The notes under the pieces: model-generated
The model's input: only the letters and a program-made list of their open reading frames with translations
Database searches by the model: none
Told to the model about the DNA's origin: nothing
Part shown: in pieces, positions 33,610 to 50,811 of the stretch
How positions within the stretch are numbered: position 1 is the first letter of the stretch
Layout of the letters: each line of letters starts with the position of its first letter
Assembly (NCBI GenBank): GCA_949987565.1
Contig: OX465107.1
Location: forward strand, 3,327,308 to 3,391,307
Length of the DNA stretch: 64,000 nt
From: Luidia sarsii
Lineage: Eukaryota > Echinodermata > Asteroidea > Paxillosida > Luidiidae
Reading direction: 5' to 3'
Program-made: the position numbers and the translations under genes

Positions 33610-36593
33610 ACTGACTGACTGACTGACTGACTGACTCATCAACTGATTCTCTGACTGACTGACTGACTGACTGACTGACTGACTGACTGACTGACTGACT
33701 GACTGACTGACTGACTAATCAATGCTCACCGTGCTTCTTCTGTTTTCCTCTGGCTCATCCCGATGATTTCAGAGAGCTCTGGCAGTGCCTGATTCAAGGG
33801 GTTCAAGTCACCGATAATGGGCCTCTCCGATCGCTTCTTGGCCTCCCTCTTGCTCTTCTTCGCCATCTGAATCGTGTCGATTTCTTAGAATAAAGATTAA
33901 AAAAACCAATCAGTCTATCAGTCAACAAACAGACTAATACACTATGGTCTGGTGCTGGTCAATTTTCAGCGAGCTTGAAAAAGTGGGGGTAGCGCAGACA
34001 CAGATCTCCGTCCGTGTGGTGAAATCCAAACCCGTGGGGATTGTCATTGGCGACTGTAATGTGACAGGTCCGCCCTGTCCACTCACTGAACCTGATAATC
34101 CTGATGTGGTGACATGTCTCACCAGCTGTCAGTTAGGAATACGTTTGGCAGTGGGTTTCTTTTTTTTTCTCCAAACGTCATAATCACATAACAATGATAT
34201 ACTTTCTTGGATGCAGGCCCACAGCGCCACATTCAAAATTGGCAGTTGGTGAGACAGGTTCCCGTTGAGTGGTGAGGGAGGCCCCCCCCCCCCGCATCAA
34301 CACGGCCAACAACTCGATTATCGCCGCCGGTGTGACAGCTGACTACCGCACTTAGGATAGACCCACAGCGAAGGGGCTGGATAGCAGGGGTAGTTTCGAG
34401 CACTGGTGAGCTATACAAGGCGTCCGGCTTCATGTTCCGGGCCAGTCCGGTTGTCCTGGCAAAGGCATTTGGAGGAACCGAGGAAGCCTGTAGCCAGGGC
34501 GCCGTCATGGCGTGGCGTCGTGAGCAATGTGGAACGTGCGTCAAGTCGCACGTATAAAAAATATCAAAAGTTAGGAGGGCCTGACGTTACGATCCTAGCA
34601 GGGGTGCAGGACCTTTCCCCTGCTTTGAGAAAGGTCCTGCTAGGATCGAGACGTTCGGACCTCCTTATTTGGGATGTTCGCTTTTTGGTCAGTAAGCAGC
34701 TTGCAACATTTTAGCATATTACGTATACAATGCGATCCACCGTGGGCTGGATAGGAGGATGGCAATACAGTATCCAGACGTCAATTCTAATAGTCGCCGT
34801 TTGTCTAAAAGTTATAATGCGACTGTGAGAGTTAAGACTGCCTTTTAGGGGTTTTTATCTTTTTTTGGGGGGGGGGGGTTCAAATTGCTAGGCCAGTTGG
34901 GATGGCCTTCAGCTGGCCTCAGACAAGTTCAAAGGTCATTCAGCCCCAGGGGCCCACTGATCCAGGGTCTTTTTTTTCCAAAACCCAGCTTAGGCTTCGG
35001 CTCCGGCTTTGTCTCTGTTAAAATCTGAAATGACAGGTACGAGTTCTTTGTTGAAGTTGAAGAGCTGTTTTATTCTCTTTCAAAATGTAGTATAACATTC
35101 GAAAACAAAGCCAAAGGCCTTCCTTTTTTTACGATTTGTTCTTTGAAAATTGGACGGAAAGGAAGGAAGACAAAGCCGGAGCCTGAGCCAAAGCTGGGGT
35201 TTGGGGAGAAGGGCCTAGCTAGCTCTGGCCTTACTCTCAAGCCACTTGTCTCGCCGCAGTTTCATCTTCTCCTTCTTGGTCACGCCCTGCCCGCCCTTGA
35301 TGCTCTTCTTGGAGATGAAGCTGCGCCGGTCGTCATCGTTGTCGGCGGCGACATCATCACCATGGCGACCATCTCCCGCCGGCAGGAGCATCTGGCCGAA
35401 GAGTCCCTTGGTGGGGAACTCGCAGCCGGGGGGCAGCAGCGATGCCTGCATTTAGTAGCATTGCAAGAAAAAGCAGAAACTTTCATCCTTGCACGATCTT
35501 TAAGATTATCCATCGATTGCACTGACTATTAAAAACATGAAGAAATGTGAAAAAACAACCACATGTGACTGATGCCAGTGATGGTGACCTTCGTAATGTC
35601 AAACCCAGGGAAAGATATTTGACTGTTGTGTCTAGATAGTGTAGGCTAGGCTTATTAAGTACTATAATGTTGGGCTAGTCCCACTTACTGGGCCGCTAGG
35701 AGCTTCCCTTAGACGAGTTTTGAGTGCGACAGATAATCTCAAAACTCGTCTAAGGGGAGCTCCTAGCGGCCCAGTAAGTGGGACTAATGTGGGGCTAACT
35801 TGGGCACAAACTAGATTGCCCAATCAACATTTATCAACGTTTGAGAAAGGTCCCTTGCAAAAACCTTAAACTTAGGGCTTGGGAGAGGGGGAATGGTGAC
35901 CAGTCTAACCTTTGTTAAGGCTAAGCCCAACTTTTACCCTACGGCTAAAAAAGGTTCAAGTTCACACAAGGGGCCTTGCCCTGCATGGTTTGCTTAATAC
36001 CTATCTATTACTACTCAACATAGGTGAAATAAAACAAAATTTACAGGGTTTTTTCGTGGCCAAGCCTGGGCAAGAAGGAGGCAAAACACTTCACCCTAGG
36101 CCTAGCCTCAATTTCAATAAACGAAAAAACAAATTAAAACAGTATCCAAAAGTATCCAACATTTGGACACAAAGTAATGAACTTCCCCAATCCCTGTGGC
36201 TGTGCCACAGGCTGTGGACAAAATATCAATTAACACAAATTAACACAAATTAACAGGAAAAAAACGAGTCCCATTTGTTTTCAACGCCACTCCACTCTCC
36301 AGAATCACCAGTCGACCAGATAGTGAGGCAAACTGTATTGACTATTTAGCGCGAGGTAATTCGGCTTTTACAAAGTAACTTATGTCAAAGTAACCGAGTG
36401 ACGTATGTGCGTTTTGGGCCCTTTTTTAGCAACGCGGTCCAGACAGTCACGACCCAATTTTGCATTTTTTTTTTCAATTCAGACAATTTACCTTGACTTT
36501 TGACAAGTCCACGTCCATGGAGTCATCTTCTTTTTTGTTTTTGGACGGAGCAGGGGCGTGTAACTTTTGCCTTCTCGTCTTAATTTTACCCAT
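29330..36593 (-). CDS. SLX9: SLX9/FAM207A-like ribosome biogenesis protein, four exons found
   Basis: Exons on the minus strand: 36593-36492, 35445-35235, 33883-33730 and 29447-29330, with GT..AG boundaries and compatible phases 0, 1 and 2. They give a 194-residue protein. The start fits the family: Met-Gly-Lys followed by a basic stretch with Arg-Arg-Gln-Lys-Leu-His. The middle has LTKKEK-like VTKKEKMKLRRDKWLEKI (about residues 89-106), then IIGDLNPLNQALPEL (127-141). The end has SRFKQVLGHSAFKANPF (161-177). All are hallmarks of SLX9/FAM207A, a small nucleolar factor linked to 40S subunit maturation and export. The human protein has about 20 more residues between the ALPEL block and the RF block, so a small phase-neutral exon may lie unseen in the 4.3-kb third intron. 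The gene is divergent from the JmjC gene, about 1.15 kb between start codons. Confidence 0.85.
29770..29921 (+). mobile_element. tRNA-derived SINE (family 1), copy 1
   Basis: The head CTTCTGACTGACGCTCTGAC and CTAGTCGACTATTTGGGAAG is followed by a tRNA-like part with an A-box-like GATAGCTCATATGGTAAGG. The B box is poor (GGGTGAAAGTCCC). It lies in intron 3 of the SLX9-like gene and matches 46510-46717. Confidence 0.65.
30508..30600 (+). repeat. Dispersed repeat family B, copy 2
   Basis: AGGTTTGCGGTGACACCGTG is followed by GTGTGGCTCTGAAAAGAGCC and GGTAACTCAATG. It lies in intron 3 of the SLX9-like gene. Confidence 0.6.
32658..33090. mobile_element. 433-bp TIR element (CAGCGTGTTTCTACTGA)
   Basis: The start CAGCGTGTTTCTACTGA and the end TCAGTAGAAACACGCTG are exact inverses. 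Both ends are flanked by AAT, a possible 3-bp target duplication. The interior repeats GTAGAAACA and GGGTGT motifs. It is in intron 3 of the SLX9-like gene. Confidence 0.7.
33482..33717. repeat. (CTGA)n/(CTGC)n tetranucleotide array
   Basis: Blocks of CTGA flank a central (CCTG)n block, then CTGA resumes up to 13 bases from the SLX9-like exon 3 donor. Confidence 0.95.
34560..34716. mobile_element. Palindromic Penelope-like tail dimer
   Basis: TACGATCCTAGCAGGGGTGC..., then AGAAAGGTCCTGCTAGGATC and CAGTAAGCAGCTTGCAACAT. The left arm is the inverse of the right. It lies in SLX9-like intron 2. Confidence 0.7.
35677..35785. mobile_element. Palindromic MITE (AGTCCCACTTACTGGGCC), copy 1
   Basis: Arms of about 48 bp: AGTCCCACTTACTGGGCCGC and its inverse at the right end, with a short centre GTGCGACAGATAA. 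A second copy is at 54605-54734. It lies in intron 1 of the SLX9-like gene. Confidence 0.85.
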
Positions 36594-36839
36594 TTTGTTG
36601 AGGAAAACTGCTCTATCTCCCTGTACCGGTTTTTCTCAGCAGCATGACCCCGATAACACGAGGGTAAATGAGGTCACGTATGTAGACGACTGTTTGATGC
36701 GTGTGTTTTTTCGTGCTTTCGGCTGACAGCGGCGTAGCTACGGGGCGTGGGGCCGGGCGTACGCCGCCCCCCCCCCCATGAAAGACCCCCCCCCCATCGC
36801 CCCTCCCCCGGGATTTGAGTTTTTCTGTGAACAACAAAG

Positions 36840-37112
36840 GAGAACAAAAGAAAAACTAGAATAGAGGTGACGGTGATCTTGTAGAATCATTTTATCTCTG
36901 ATCCCCATCTCATCCTGACCTATATCCCATCTCTGATGATAGTGATACATCTAATCTATCTCCAATTGTTTTGTATTATTCAACAATTGATCTCCTATCT
37001 TGAATTTCCATGATATACGTACACTGTATGTATGACCATTCTCACCTTGAATGTGCTACTTGTCCTTGTTTGTTTTCCTTGGCCAATAAATAATAATAAT
37101 AACAATAATAAT
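36840..37112 (+). mobile_element. 3' tail of a non-LTR retrotransposon
   Basis: It ends CCTTGGCCAATAAATAATAA followed by a short (AAT)n tail. The inverse of this sequence occurs at 38395-38660 (TTATTCGGCCAAGGAAAACA, GGAAATTCAAGATGGGAG). A shared 3' end with a microsatellite tail is typical of CR1/L2-type LINEs. No reverse transcriptase frame is present. Confidence 0.55.
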
Positions 37113-37131
37113 CAAGACATTTTGTCAAAAT

Positions 37132-37385
37132 TTCAAAATTTAGTGGGCCTGATGTTTCGATTCTAGCAGGACCTTTCTCAATTAAAGGCCTTGAGAAAGG
37201 TTCTACTAGCACTAGGATCGAAACTAAATGTTGAGATTTGCTTTTTGGTATAAATTGTAGTCAGAAGCAGTTTGCAAAATTTGTGTATACCACTTCATCT
37301 TTTTCAAGACATTTTGTGCTTGATCGAAACTTAATTTTGAGATTTGCTTTTTGGTATTTTTAGTCAGTATATATAAGCAGTTTGC
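37132..37385. mobile_element. Palindromic Penelope-like tail dimer
   Basis: AATTTAGTGGGCCTGATG, TTTCGATTCTAGCAGGACC, then TTGAGAAAGGTTCTACTAGC and partial duplicated tail sequence ending at GCAGTTTGCAACATTG. Confidence 0.65.
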
Positions 37386-37435
37386 AACATTGTTGTATAG
37401 GCCTATTACATTTTGTGCTTAAAGGGATATACAAA

Positions 37436-37580
37436 AATGTTGCAAACTGCTTACTGACTAAAATTACCAAAATGCAAATCTTAAAATTTAGTGGGCCTGA
37501 CGTTTCGATCGTAGCAGGACCCTGCCTTTTGAGAAAGGTCCTGCTAGGATCGAAACGTCAGGCCCACTACATTTTGTGCT
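37436..37580. mobile_element. Palindromic Penelope-like tail dimer
   Basis: It begins with the inverse of the tail end (TGTTGCAAACTGCTTACTGA), passes through GGGCCTGACGTTTCGATCG and turns at CCTGCCTTTTGAGAAAGG into the forward tail AGGATCGAAACGTCAGGCCC. It lies about 170 bp upstream of the JmjC gene start. Confidence 0.75.
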
Positions 37581-37746
37581 TAAGCAACTCCACGAAATTG
37601 GGCCCAGAACAGCCGTCGTCAAGAACAGTACCAGAGGTCGGAGGTCACATAGTGAACAACAACACACAAGCAGGGGTCACCCTAGCCTAGCGTGAACGAT
37701 CGTGCATCGTGCCAGCTCGTCTCACCCAAGCCCAAGCAAACGAAAA

Positions 37747-45724
<7,978 letters not shown>

Positions 45725-46509
45725 GTGACTTTCAGCCCCCCCCCCCTGCCCCCTAAAAAAATCCCAACTCAGATAGCAAGATTTACAGACAAACAAATTA
45801 TTGTTACTTTTTTTTTTTGCATTTTAACATAGGGACTTGGTTCAGTGGTTTGTGACATGCCCCAACTGGCTGTATATTTGATTGGCAGCATTACTCCCAG
45901 ATTACATCATTCCCACCAGATGATGTCAGGAAAGTGTCTCAAAGATTCCCCCCGATGGCATGCTGCTCCCAAATTGTGTCGGCTTTCAGGTCTCTCCCTG
46001 TGAGATGGAAGCTGTATCAGTATTTGAGGTCTGAGTTTTACGGGAGATTTTGGGAATGGAGTGCAACTTAAACGTAAGGTTTGAAGCTATCACTTCTTAA
46101 CATTGAGCGTCGTCGTGGGCAGAGGGTGCGATGCCACCAGCCGGCTCCCCTGTGTCTCATTCTTGTTGCGTCGGAGACTCTTCAGACCTGCATGGATTGC
46201 AATGCGGCGTGCCATGCAGTCCAGTCTCAGTCCAGTCTGTGGCCCTTTGAGTCGATTTGGTGCATCGGATTAACGGCGCAGTTGGAATATTGCATGGCGA
46301 TAACAGGGAGATTGTAGCCAGTGGCAAGGCCAGAGAGCCGAATGCCTCATGGACCCATCAGCCGACTGAGCAGGTCGGGCACCCAGAATCTTTGCCATTT
46401 TTTCAATGTGTTCAAAAGTTCCCAGTCAATTTGTTTAGCTTGAATTTAAAAAATGCTGCATCCACTTTGTGTGATCCCCGAGCTGCTGTAGCCAGGTTTA
46501 CAACAATTG

Positions 46510-46717
46510 GTTGTTTGCATCTGAATGAAAGCGGGTTTTGTGATCCCTGGAGATATAATGGCAGTTAATGGTTGAATTGCTTCTGACTGCCACCCCATCC
46601 CGGCAAAGACTTGTTGACTATTAGGGAAGGCCAGCATCTAAGGGCTGGACAGCTCAGATGGGAAGAGCGCTGGTGCATAAAACCAGAGGTCTTGGGTTTG
46701 AATCCCAATCCAGTCCA
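46510..46717 (+). mobile_element. tRNA-derived SINE (family 1), best copy
   Basis: The 5' head has GATCCCTGGAGATATAATGG and TTGAATTGCTTCTGACTGC. It is followed at 46648-46717 by a cloverleaf-capable tRNA-like part: an acceptor-like GGCTGGA...TCCAGTC pairing, A-box-like CAGCTCAGATGGGAAGAGC, anticodon-arm-like CTGGT...ACCAG, and a T arm TTGGGTTTGAATCCCAA with a good B box. The base after the 5' anticodon stem is not the usual U33 context, so it is not called a functional tRNA. Confidence 0.75.
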
Positions 46718-47051
46718 AATCTTCTGTGCCAGTTTTTATTTTGTCTTCACAATGCCAGTCGGCCATACGCGTGGTGCGACTTCGTTGGCATCGGTCGGAA
46801 GCAGCGCGCAAGCCGAGTGCTCCAGGTCCGGATGCGGTTCCGTCATTTACTTGCCAGCCACGGAGCGGGTTCGCTTTGCAAAAACAAACAAGTGATATCT
46901 GCTGTGGAAACGGTTCCCCCCAGGCCGTAGAGAAACTGGGCCCAACTAATCCTACTGGACTAACACCTACCTTGCAAGACACATGTCAAGGAAATAGACT
47001 CTTTCAATGGTCATTCTTCTGGAACTACCCACACGACCTATGGCTCTATCA

Positions 47052-47755
47052 TGTGCACTACCTCAAACATCATATACCTCATCTCTTGTAGAGTTGAATA
47101 TTCAGTATGTTGGCGAGACCAAAAACACCCTCAAAAAACGAATCTATGGCCATAGGTCTACTATCAAAACTGGTAAAATGGACACCCCTGTTGGGTATCA
47201 CTTCAATCTCCCTGATCATTCGATATCAGATATGAGTGTACTGGGCATAGAATCACTTGGTCACCGTAATAATGCTGTCCGTCTTAGCCGTGAGAAAATG
47301 TGGATGAAGCGTCTTCGGACTATTCAACCACATGGTCTCAACATCCAGGAGGGTAATGACTAACACCATGCAGCTTTCTGATAATCCTTCTTTTGTGTTC
47401 AGTCCTTCACACTTCTCTCTTTGATCTTTCCCCCTATTGTCACTAATCCCTACCCCACTCCTTGCCCTTCTCTTTGATCTTTCCCCCTCCTCTCATTAAT
47501 CCCTACCCTACCCCCTGCCCTTCCCTTTGATCTCTCCCTACCAGCTTCACTCTTTGTCCTTTGTTTCTCATCCGTGTCCTATTCACTCTCCCCCCTTCCT
47601 TCGTGTACATGTATCTGTTTTGTCCTTGTCACTCTGCCTTTGAGAAAGGTCCTGCTAGGATCGAAACGTCAGGCCCACTAAATTTTAGATTTACATTTTG
47701 GTAATTTTAGTCAGTAAGCAGTTTGCAACATTTTTGTATATCACCAATAAAATGC
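47052..47755 (+). mobile_element. 3' end of a Penelope-like retroelement with GIY-YIG remnant
   Basis: Translation shows IIYLISC, then after a one-base frame slip QYVGETKNTLKKRIYGH, then PVGYHF, REKMWMKRL and a stop at 47361-47363. This is the GIY-YIG endonuclease block at the C-terminus of Penelope-like elements. About 270 bp of pyrimidine-rich UTR follow. Then comes the tail TTTGAGAAAGGTCCTGC, AGGATCGAAACGTCAGGCCC, TTTTAGTCAGTAAGCAGTTT, GCAACATTTTTGTATATCACC. The reverse transcriptase part is missing and the frame is shifted, so this is a 5'-truncated dead copy. The tail identifies the source of the many short palindromic repeats in the window. Confidence 0.8.
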
Positions 47756-48203
47756 AACAGTTTCGACTTGTTTGAACTCATACACACTGCACCTTTATTG
47801 GTAATTTCTTCATCGTTCCAATCGCATCATTTCCTTTGGTCAACGAGTATCTATAGGCCCTAAGCTTGTAAATTTAAATGCAGACGGGCGCTTTGCTCTT
47901 AAGCAAGAGCGACGTAATAGTTGTGTTGAATGACTTTCAAAACCTAGTACAACATTATTAGCAATTCATCTTCACTGCGTGGCTCCCGTTCGAAGCTGCA
48001 ACGCCCGGTATGACCTCGGTCTCTTGAAATGCCATTGCATGCCCCCTCTCCTCCAGTCCTCCCACACGAATGTCCTGATCAAGAGTCATCATCGTCATTT
48101 TAGTCAAGAGTGGCGCCAAATTCCACGTGGCCACATGAACCTACAGGAAGAATTGACCGCTAATGGATTCCTACAATGAACGGACTGTTAACTGAAGCTT
48201 AAA

Positions 48204-48392
48204 CCTCAAAAGTTAGAGGGCCTGACGTTTCGATCATAGCAGGACCTTTCTCAAAGGCACAGGCAAAGGCAAATGGCCTTTGCCTTTGAGAAAGGTCCTG
48301 CTAGGATCGAAACGTCATTGCAGGCCCTCTAACTTTTGAGATTGATGTATTGCGGGCCATTTTAGTCAGTGAGCAGTTTGCAACAGTTTTTG
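48204..48392. mobile_element. Palindromic Penelope-like tail dimer, long arms
   Basis: CCTCAAAAGTTAGAGGGCC, GACGTTTCGATCATAGCAGG, turning inside CAGGCAAAGGCAAATGGCC, and the forward arm ending TCAGTGAGCAGTTTGCAACA. Confidence 0.8.
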
Positions 48393-48563
48393 TTTTAACT
48401 TCGGATTCATCAGTTAGTGAAATAGACAGAATCAATGCGGCTATGGGGGAATGAAAGCCGATTAGATAACGCACGCTACACGATGCAGTTGATGCCCCCA
48501 ATTAAAACATCAATTAAAACATCGTCGGATCTTCCGTCTGCTCTCCTGACTTTTCTATAGGGC

Positions 48564-50811
48564 CTATGGAATGCCCTTGAACTCGGGCAACCTGCGGTTG
48601 TAGGGACGGTTGACTTGGGGCGGCAGCTTCACGGGCATGCGGGCGGGCACCTCGCCGAGGACGGGCAGGTCGACGCCGACATCCGGCACGGCGTCGGGCC
48701 GGCGGCGGGGCTCCGCCTCGGCCACCGGGACGCCCACGTCGCCGCCGCCGAGGTGCCGCTTCGGGCCGGCCAGCAGGTCCCGGAGCCAGTCGGGCACCAG
48801 CCGCTCCCAGAAGCCCGGGGCTGAGGCGGGGACGGCGGGGGTCTCGGCCCCGGTGGCTCGGCAGAGGGCGGGCACGTCGAAGACGGACATGTCCTTGATG
48901 CCCGCTGTCAGGTCGAAGAAGCGAGTGGTGAAGCCCATGGTCTCGTTCGGGGTCGAGTAGGTGAAGATCTCAAAGACGGGCCAGCAGCCGACATCCGTGA
49001 AACCTCCAATCCACGTCTCCTCTGATGACAAAAAAAAAAAACCACCGCGATTAACATGGAAACAAAGGACGCCATCTATTAGAATATATCACAGGAAATT
49101 TGACCGGACATGAACCCAGTGATCTAACCACCGGAGCTGTGTGGAGACCTTACGTTCTCGCCCTACGTACGTTCCGAGTCCGAGTCCAAGTCAGTAGGTC
49201 CGAGTCCGTGTCATGTGAAATGGGACTTGAGTCAGTGTCTCGAGACCTTTTTTTCGGTCTCGGTCTCGGTCTTGGTCTCGGTTTCGGTCTCGGTCACGGT
49301 CTTATCGAAGTCTCGGTCTCGGGAGGCTGGTCTCGGTCTCGAAAGCTCAGGTCTCGGTCTCGGACATGAAGGACTCGACTACAACGCTGGTACTCCTAGA
49401 CCCAGTCAGTTTAGGTCCGAGTCCGAGTCTGGACGCCCGAGTCCAAGTCCTGTCGGTACATGTCGGCTGCCCTTAATAAGTCAAGATAGGTTTCTCACTC
49501 GATCTGGCCGGCTGCCTGTTGGACCACTCCGTCACGTCCAGGGTGGCCTCGGGCCCGCCGATCTGGTACTGGTCCTCCACGATGGCCGTCGGCGGAATGC
49601 TGAAGTTGCGCCAGGGACCCAGGGGAATCTTGGTGCACCTGTCGTACTTGAGGTCGATCTGGTACTCCACTTGCTCGTCGAACAGGATCAGGAACTTGTA
49701 GAATCTAGAAGTATACAGACCCGTCACAAACAGACCAAAAAAACCGCTAAAAACGACGGTACTGTACGGAGGGTGTAGCCTTGGATCGAGTCGCTGACCG
49801 ACGATATCAGTACAAAATCTAAATCCGTCCTTCAGAAAATACCGTTTTGTGCTTTGCGCAATACCGTTGCGAGTGATATCGGAAATGCAGCCCCTCTTTC
49901 TCCGCTGATAATATAGCTTGCGCACGCCATTCCCCGCCTGTATAGTTCGCATGCGTGTACATGTTGTGTGCCTTTTTCTGGTCCGTAACTCTCCCTGCCC
50001 CCCCCCCTTCCTGTTTTTTTTTTGTCCTTCTCATTCTGCTGGGATCGTAACGTCAGGCCCTCCTAATTAAGTGATATACGCCTTTTGGTCAGTGAGCAGT
50101 TTGCAACATTTTGGCCTAACTATTACTGTAAAACAAAACGTTGTTAAGGTCTACTTAACGTTGTTAAGGTCTCCAAAAGAAACGAAAATAGTGAGCTTGT
50201 TTTTCACACCGTCTGTCAGTACCGATGTATAAGTTCGGTCAACAATCATGGGTCAAGTTTAGACGAAAAGACGAACAGACAAACGGACGGACGGTACCGT
50301 GGCCATTTTAGCTTCGCAGCTCGTCTACCAAACAAATCCCCAGACCCCCTCATTATAATCTATAGTTCCCGATCTTGGGCCGTGTCCGAAACGGCCCGGG
50401 CGTCTAGAGCTAGGTCTAGGTCTTCCCCCTATTGGAAATACACGGAGATGCGCAGACGATAGCCCTATAGCCGTAGCTCTGGAAGCCCGTTTCGGACGCC
50501 TACCTTCGGCCGGGTCGCAGAGATTTCTCTTCCTCCTCGACCCACTTGCGCCGCTTGACTCCGTCGTAGCTGATGGTGTAGCGGTTGTTGGTGCCGGCGT
50601 TGTGGTTCCACTCGCTGAAGCGGCCCTCCCACTGGAGGGGCGTCCGGCAGGGCGCGGCGCCGCCGCCGCCCACGGGCCGCAGCGGGCCCGTCCCGCCGCC
50701 GCCCGCGGGCTCCTCGCTCGCCTGGCCCGGGAGGGTCGTCATCGGCGAGCCCCGGCACAGGGCAACCACGCCGACGGCTGCCGCGAGCAGGAGAGCAAAA
50801 GCACCCCTCAT
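48564..50811 (-). CDS. EPDR1: Ependymin-related secreted protein (MERP/EPDR-like), three exons
   Basis: Exons 50811-50504, 49704-49499 and 49021-48564 have GT..AG borders and matching phases, giving 323 residues. Residues 1-20 form a signal peptide. The ependymin domain follows: CRTPLQWEGR (55-64), YTISYDGVKRR (78-88), FYKFLILFDE (104-113), EDQYQIGGPEATLDVTEWS (146-164), ETWIGGF (173-179) and FFDLTAGIKDMSVFDVP (206-222). The four cysteines typical of the family (C55, C126, C184, C225) are present, as are two N-glycosylation sequons (N136, N197). These proteins are secreted or lysosomal lipid-binding glycoproteins. The unusual part is a Pro/Arg-rich tail of about 95 residues after the last conserved cysteine, where most relatives stop soon after. 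The symbol denotes family resemblance, not proven orthology. Intron 2 contains a GGTCTC array, and a MITE touches the exon 1 donor. Confidence 0.88.
49243..49370 (+). repeat. (GGTCTC)n hexanucleotide array
   Basis: TCGGTCTCGGTCTTGGTCTC-type repeats in intron 2 of the ependymin-related gene, flanked by GTCCGAGTCC repeats on both sides. Confidence 0.85.
50038..50115 (+). mobile_element. Partial Penelope-like 3' tail
   Basis: GCTGGGATCGTAACGTCAGG, TTTTGGTCAGTGAGCAGTTT and GCAACATTTTGG. Intron 1 of the ependymin-related gene. Confidence 0.6.
50378..50499. mobile_element. Palindromic MITE (GGCCGTGTCCGAAACG) at a splice donor
   Basis: The left end is GGCCGTGTCCGAAACG and the right end CGTTTCGGAC, then the sequence leaves the family. 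The interior GGTCTTCCCCCTATTGGAAA matches the inverse of 59169-59291. The right end lies about five bases from the exon 1 donor of the ependymin-related gene. Confidence 0.75.

Larger units (their letters stand above)
36594..37746. promoter_or_regulatory. Spacer between divergent SLX9-like and JmjC genes
   Basis: The two start codons face away from each other, so this 1.15-kb spacer must hold both promoters. Only the edges look free of mobile DNA: 36840-37110 is a LINE-like tail and 37132-37580 is two Penelope-like palindromes. I see no clear TATA box. The role is inferred from gene arrangement only. Confidence 0.4.
45725..48563. other. Spacer between JmjC and ependymin-related genes
   Basis: The genes converge here, with their 3' ends facing each other. 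The spacer holds a tRNA-derived SINE, the 3' end of a Penelope-like element and a palindromic tail dimer. No further gene is seen, and no clear AATAAA belongs unambiguously to either gene. Confidence 0.6.

Noticed and set aside
35235..35250. Stop codon just after the SLX9-like exon 2 (Lys-Ala-Arg-Ala-Ser-stop) as the true end of the gene
   Set aside because: A standard donor GTAAGG lies before it, and joining to 33883 restores the conserved Trp-Leu-Glu-Lys-Ile block in phase.
46648..46717. Functional tRNA gene
   Set aside because: The cloverleaf can be drawn, but the anticodon loop context is wrong and the segment belongs to a dispersed SINE family.
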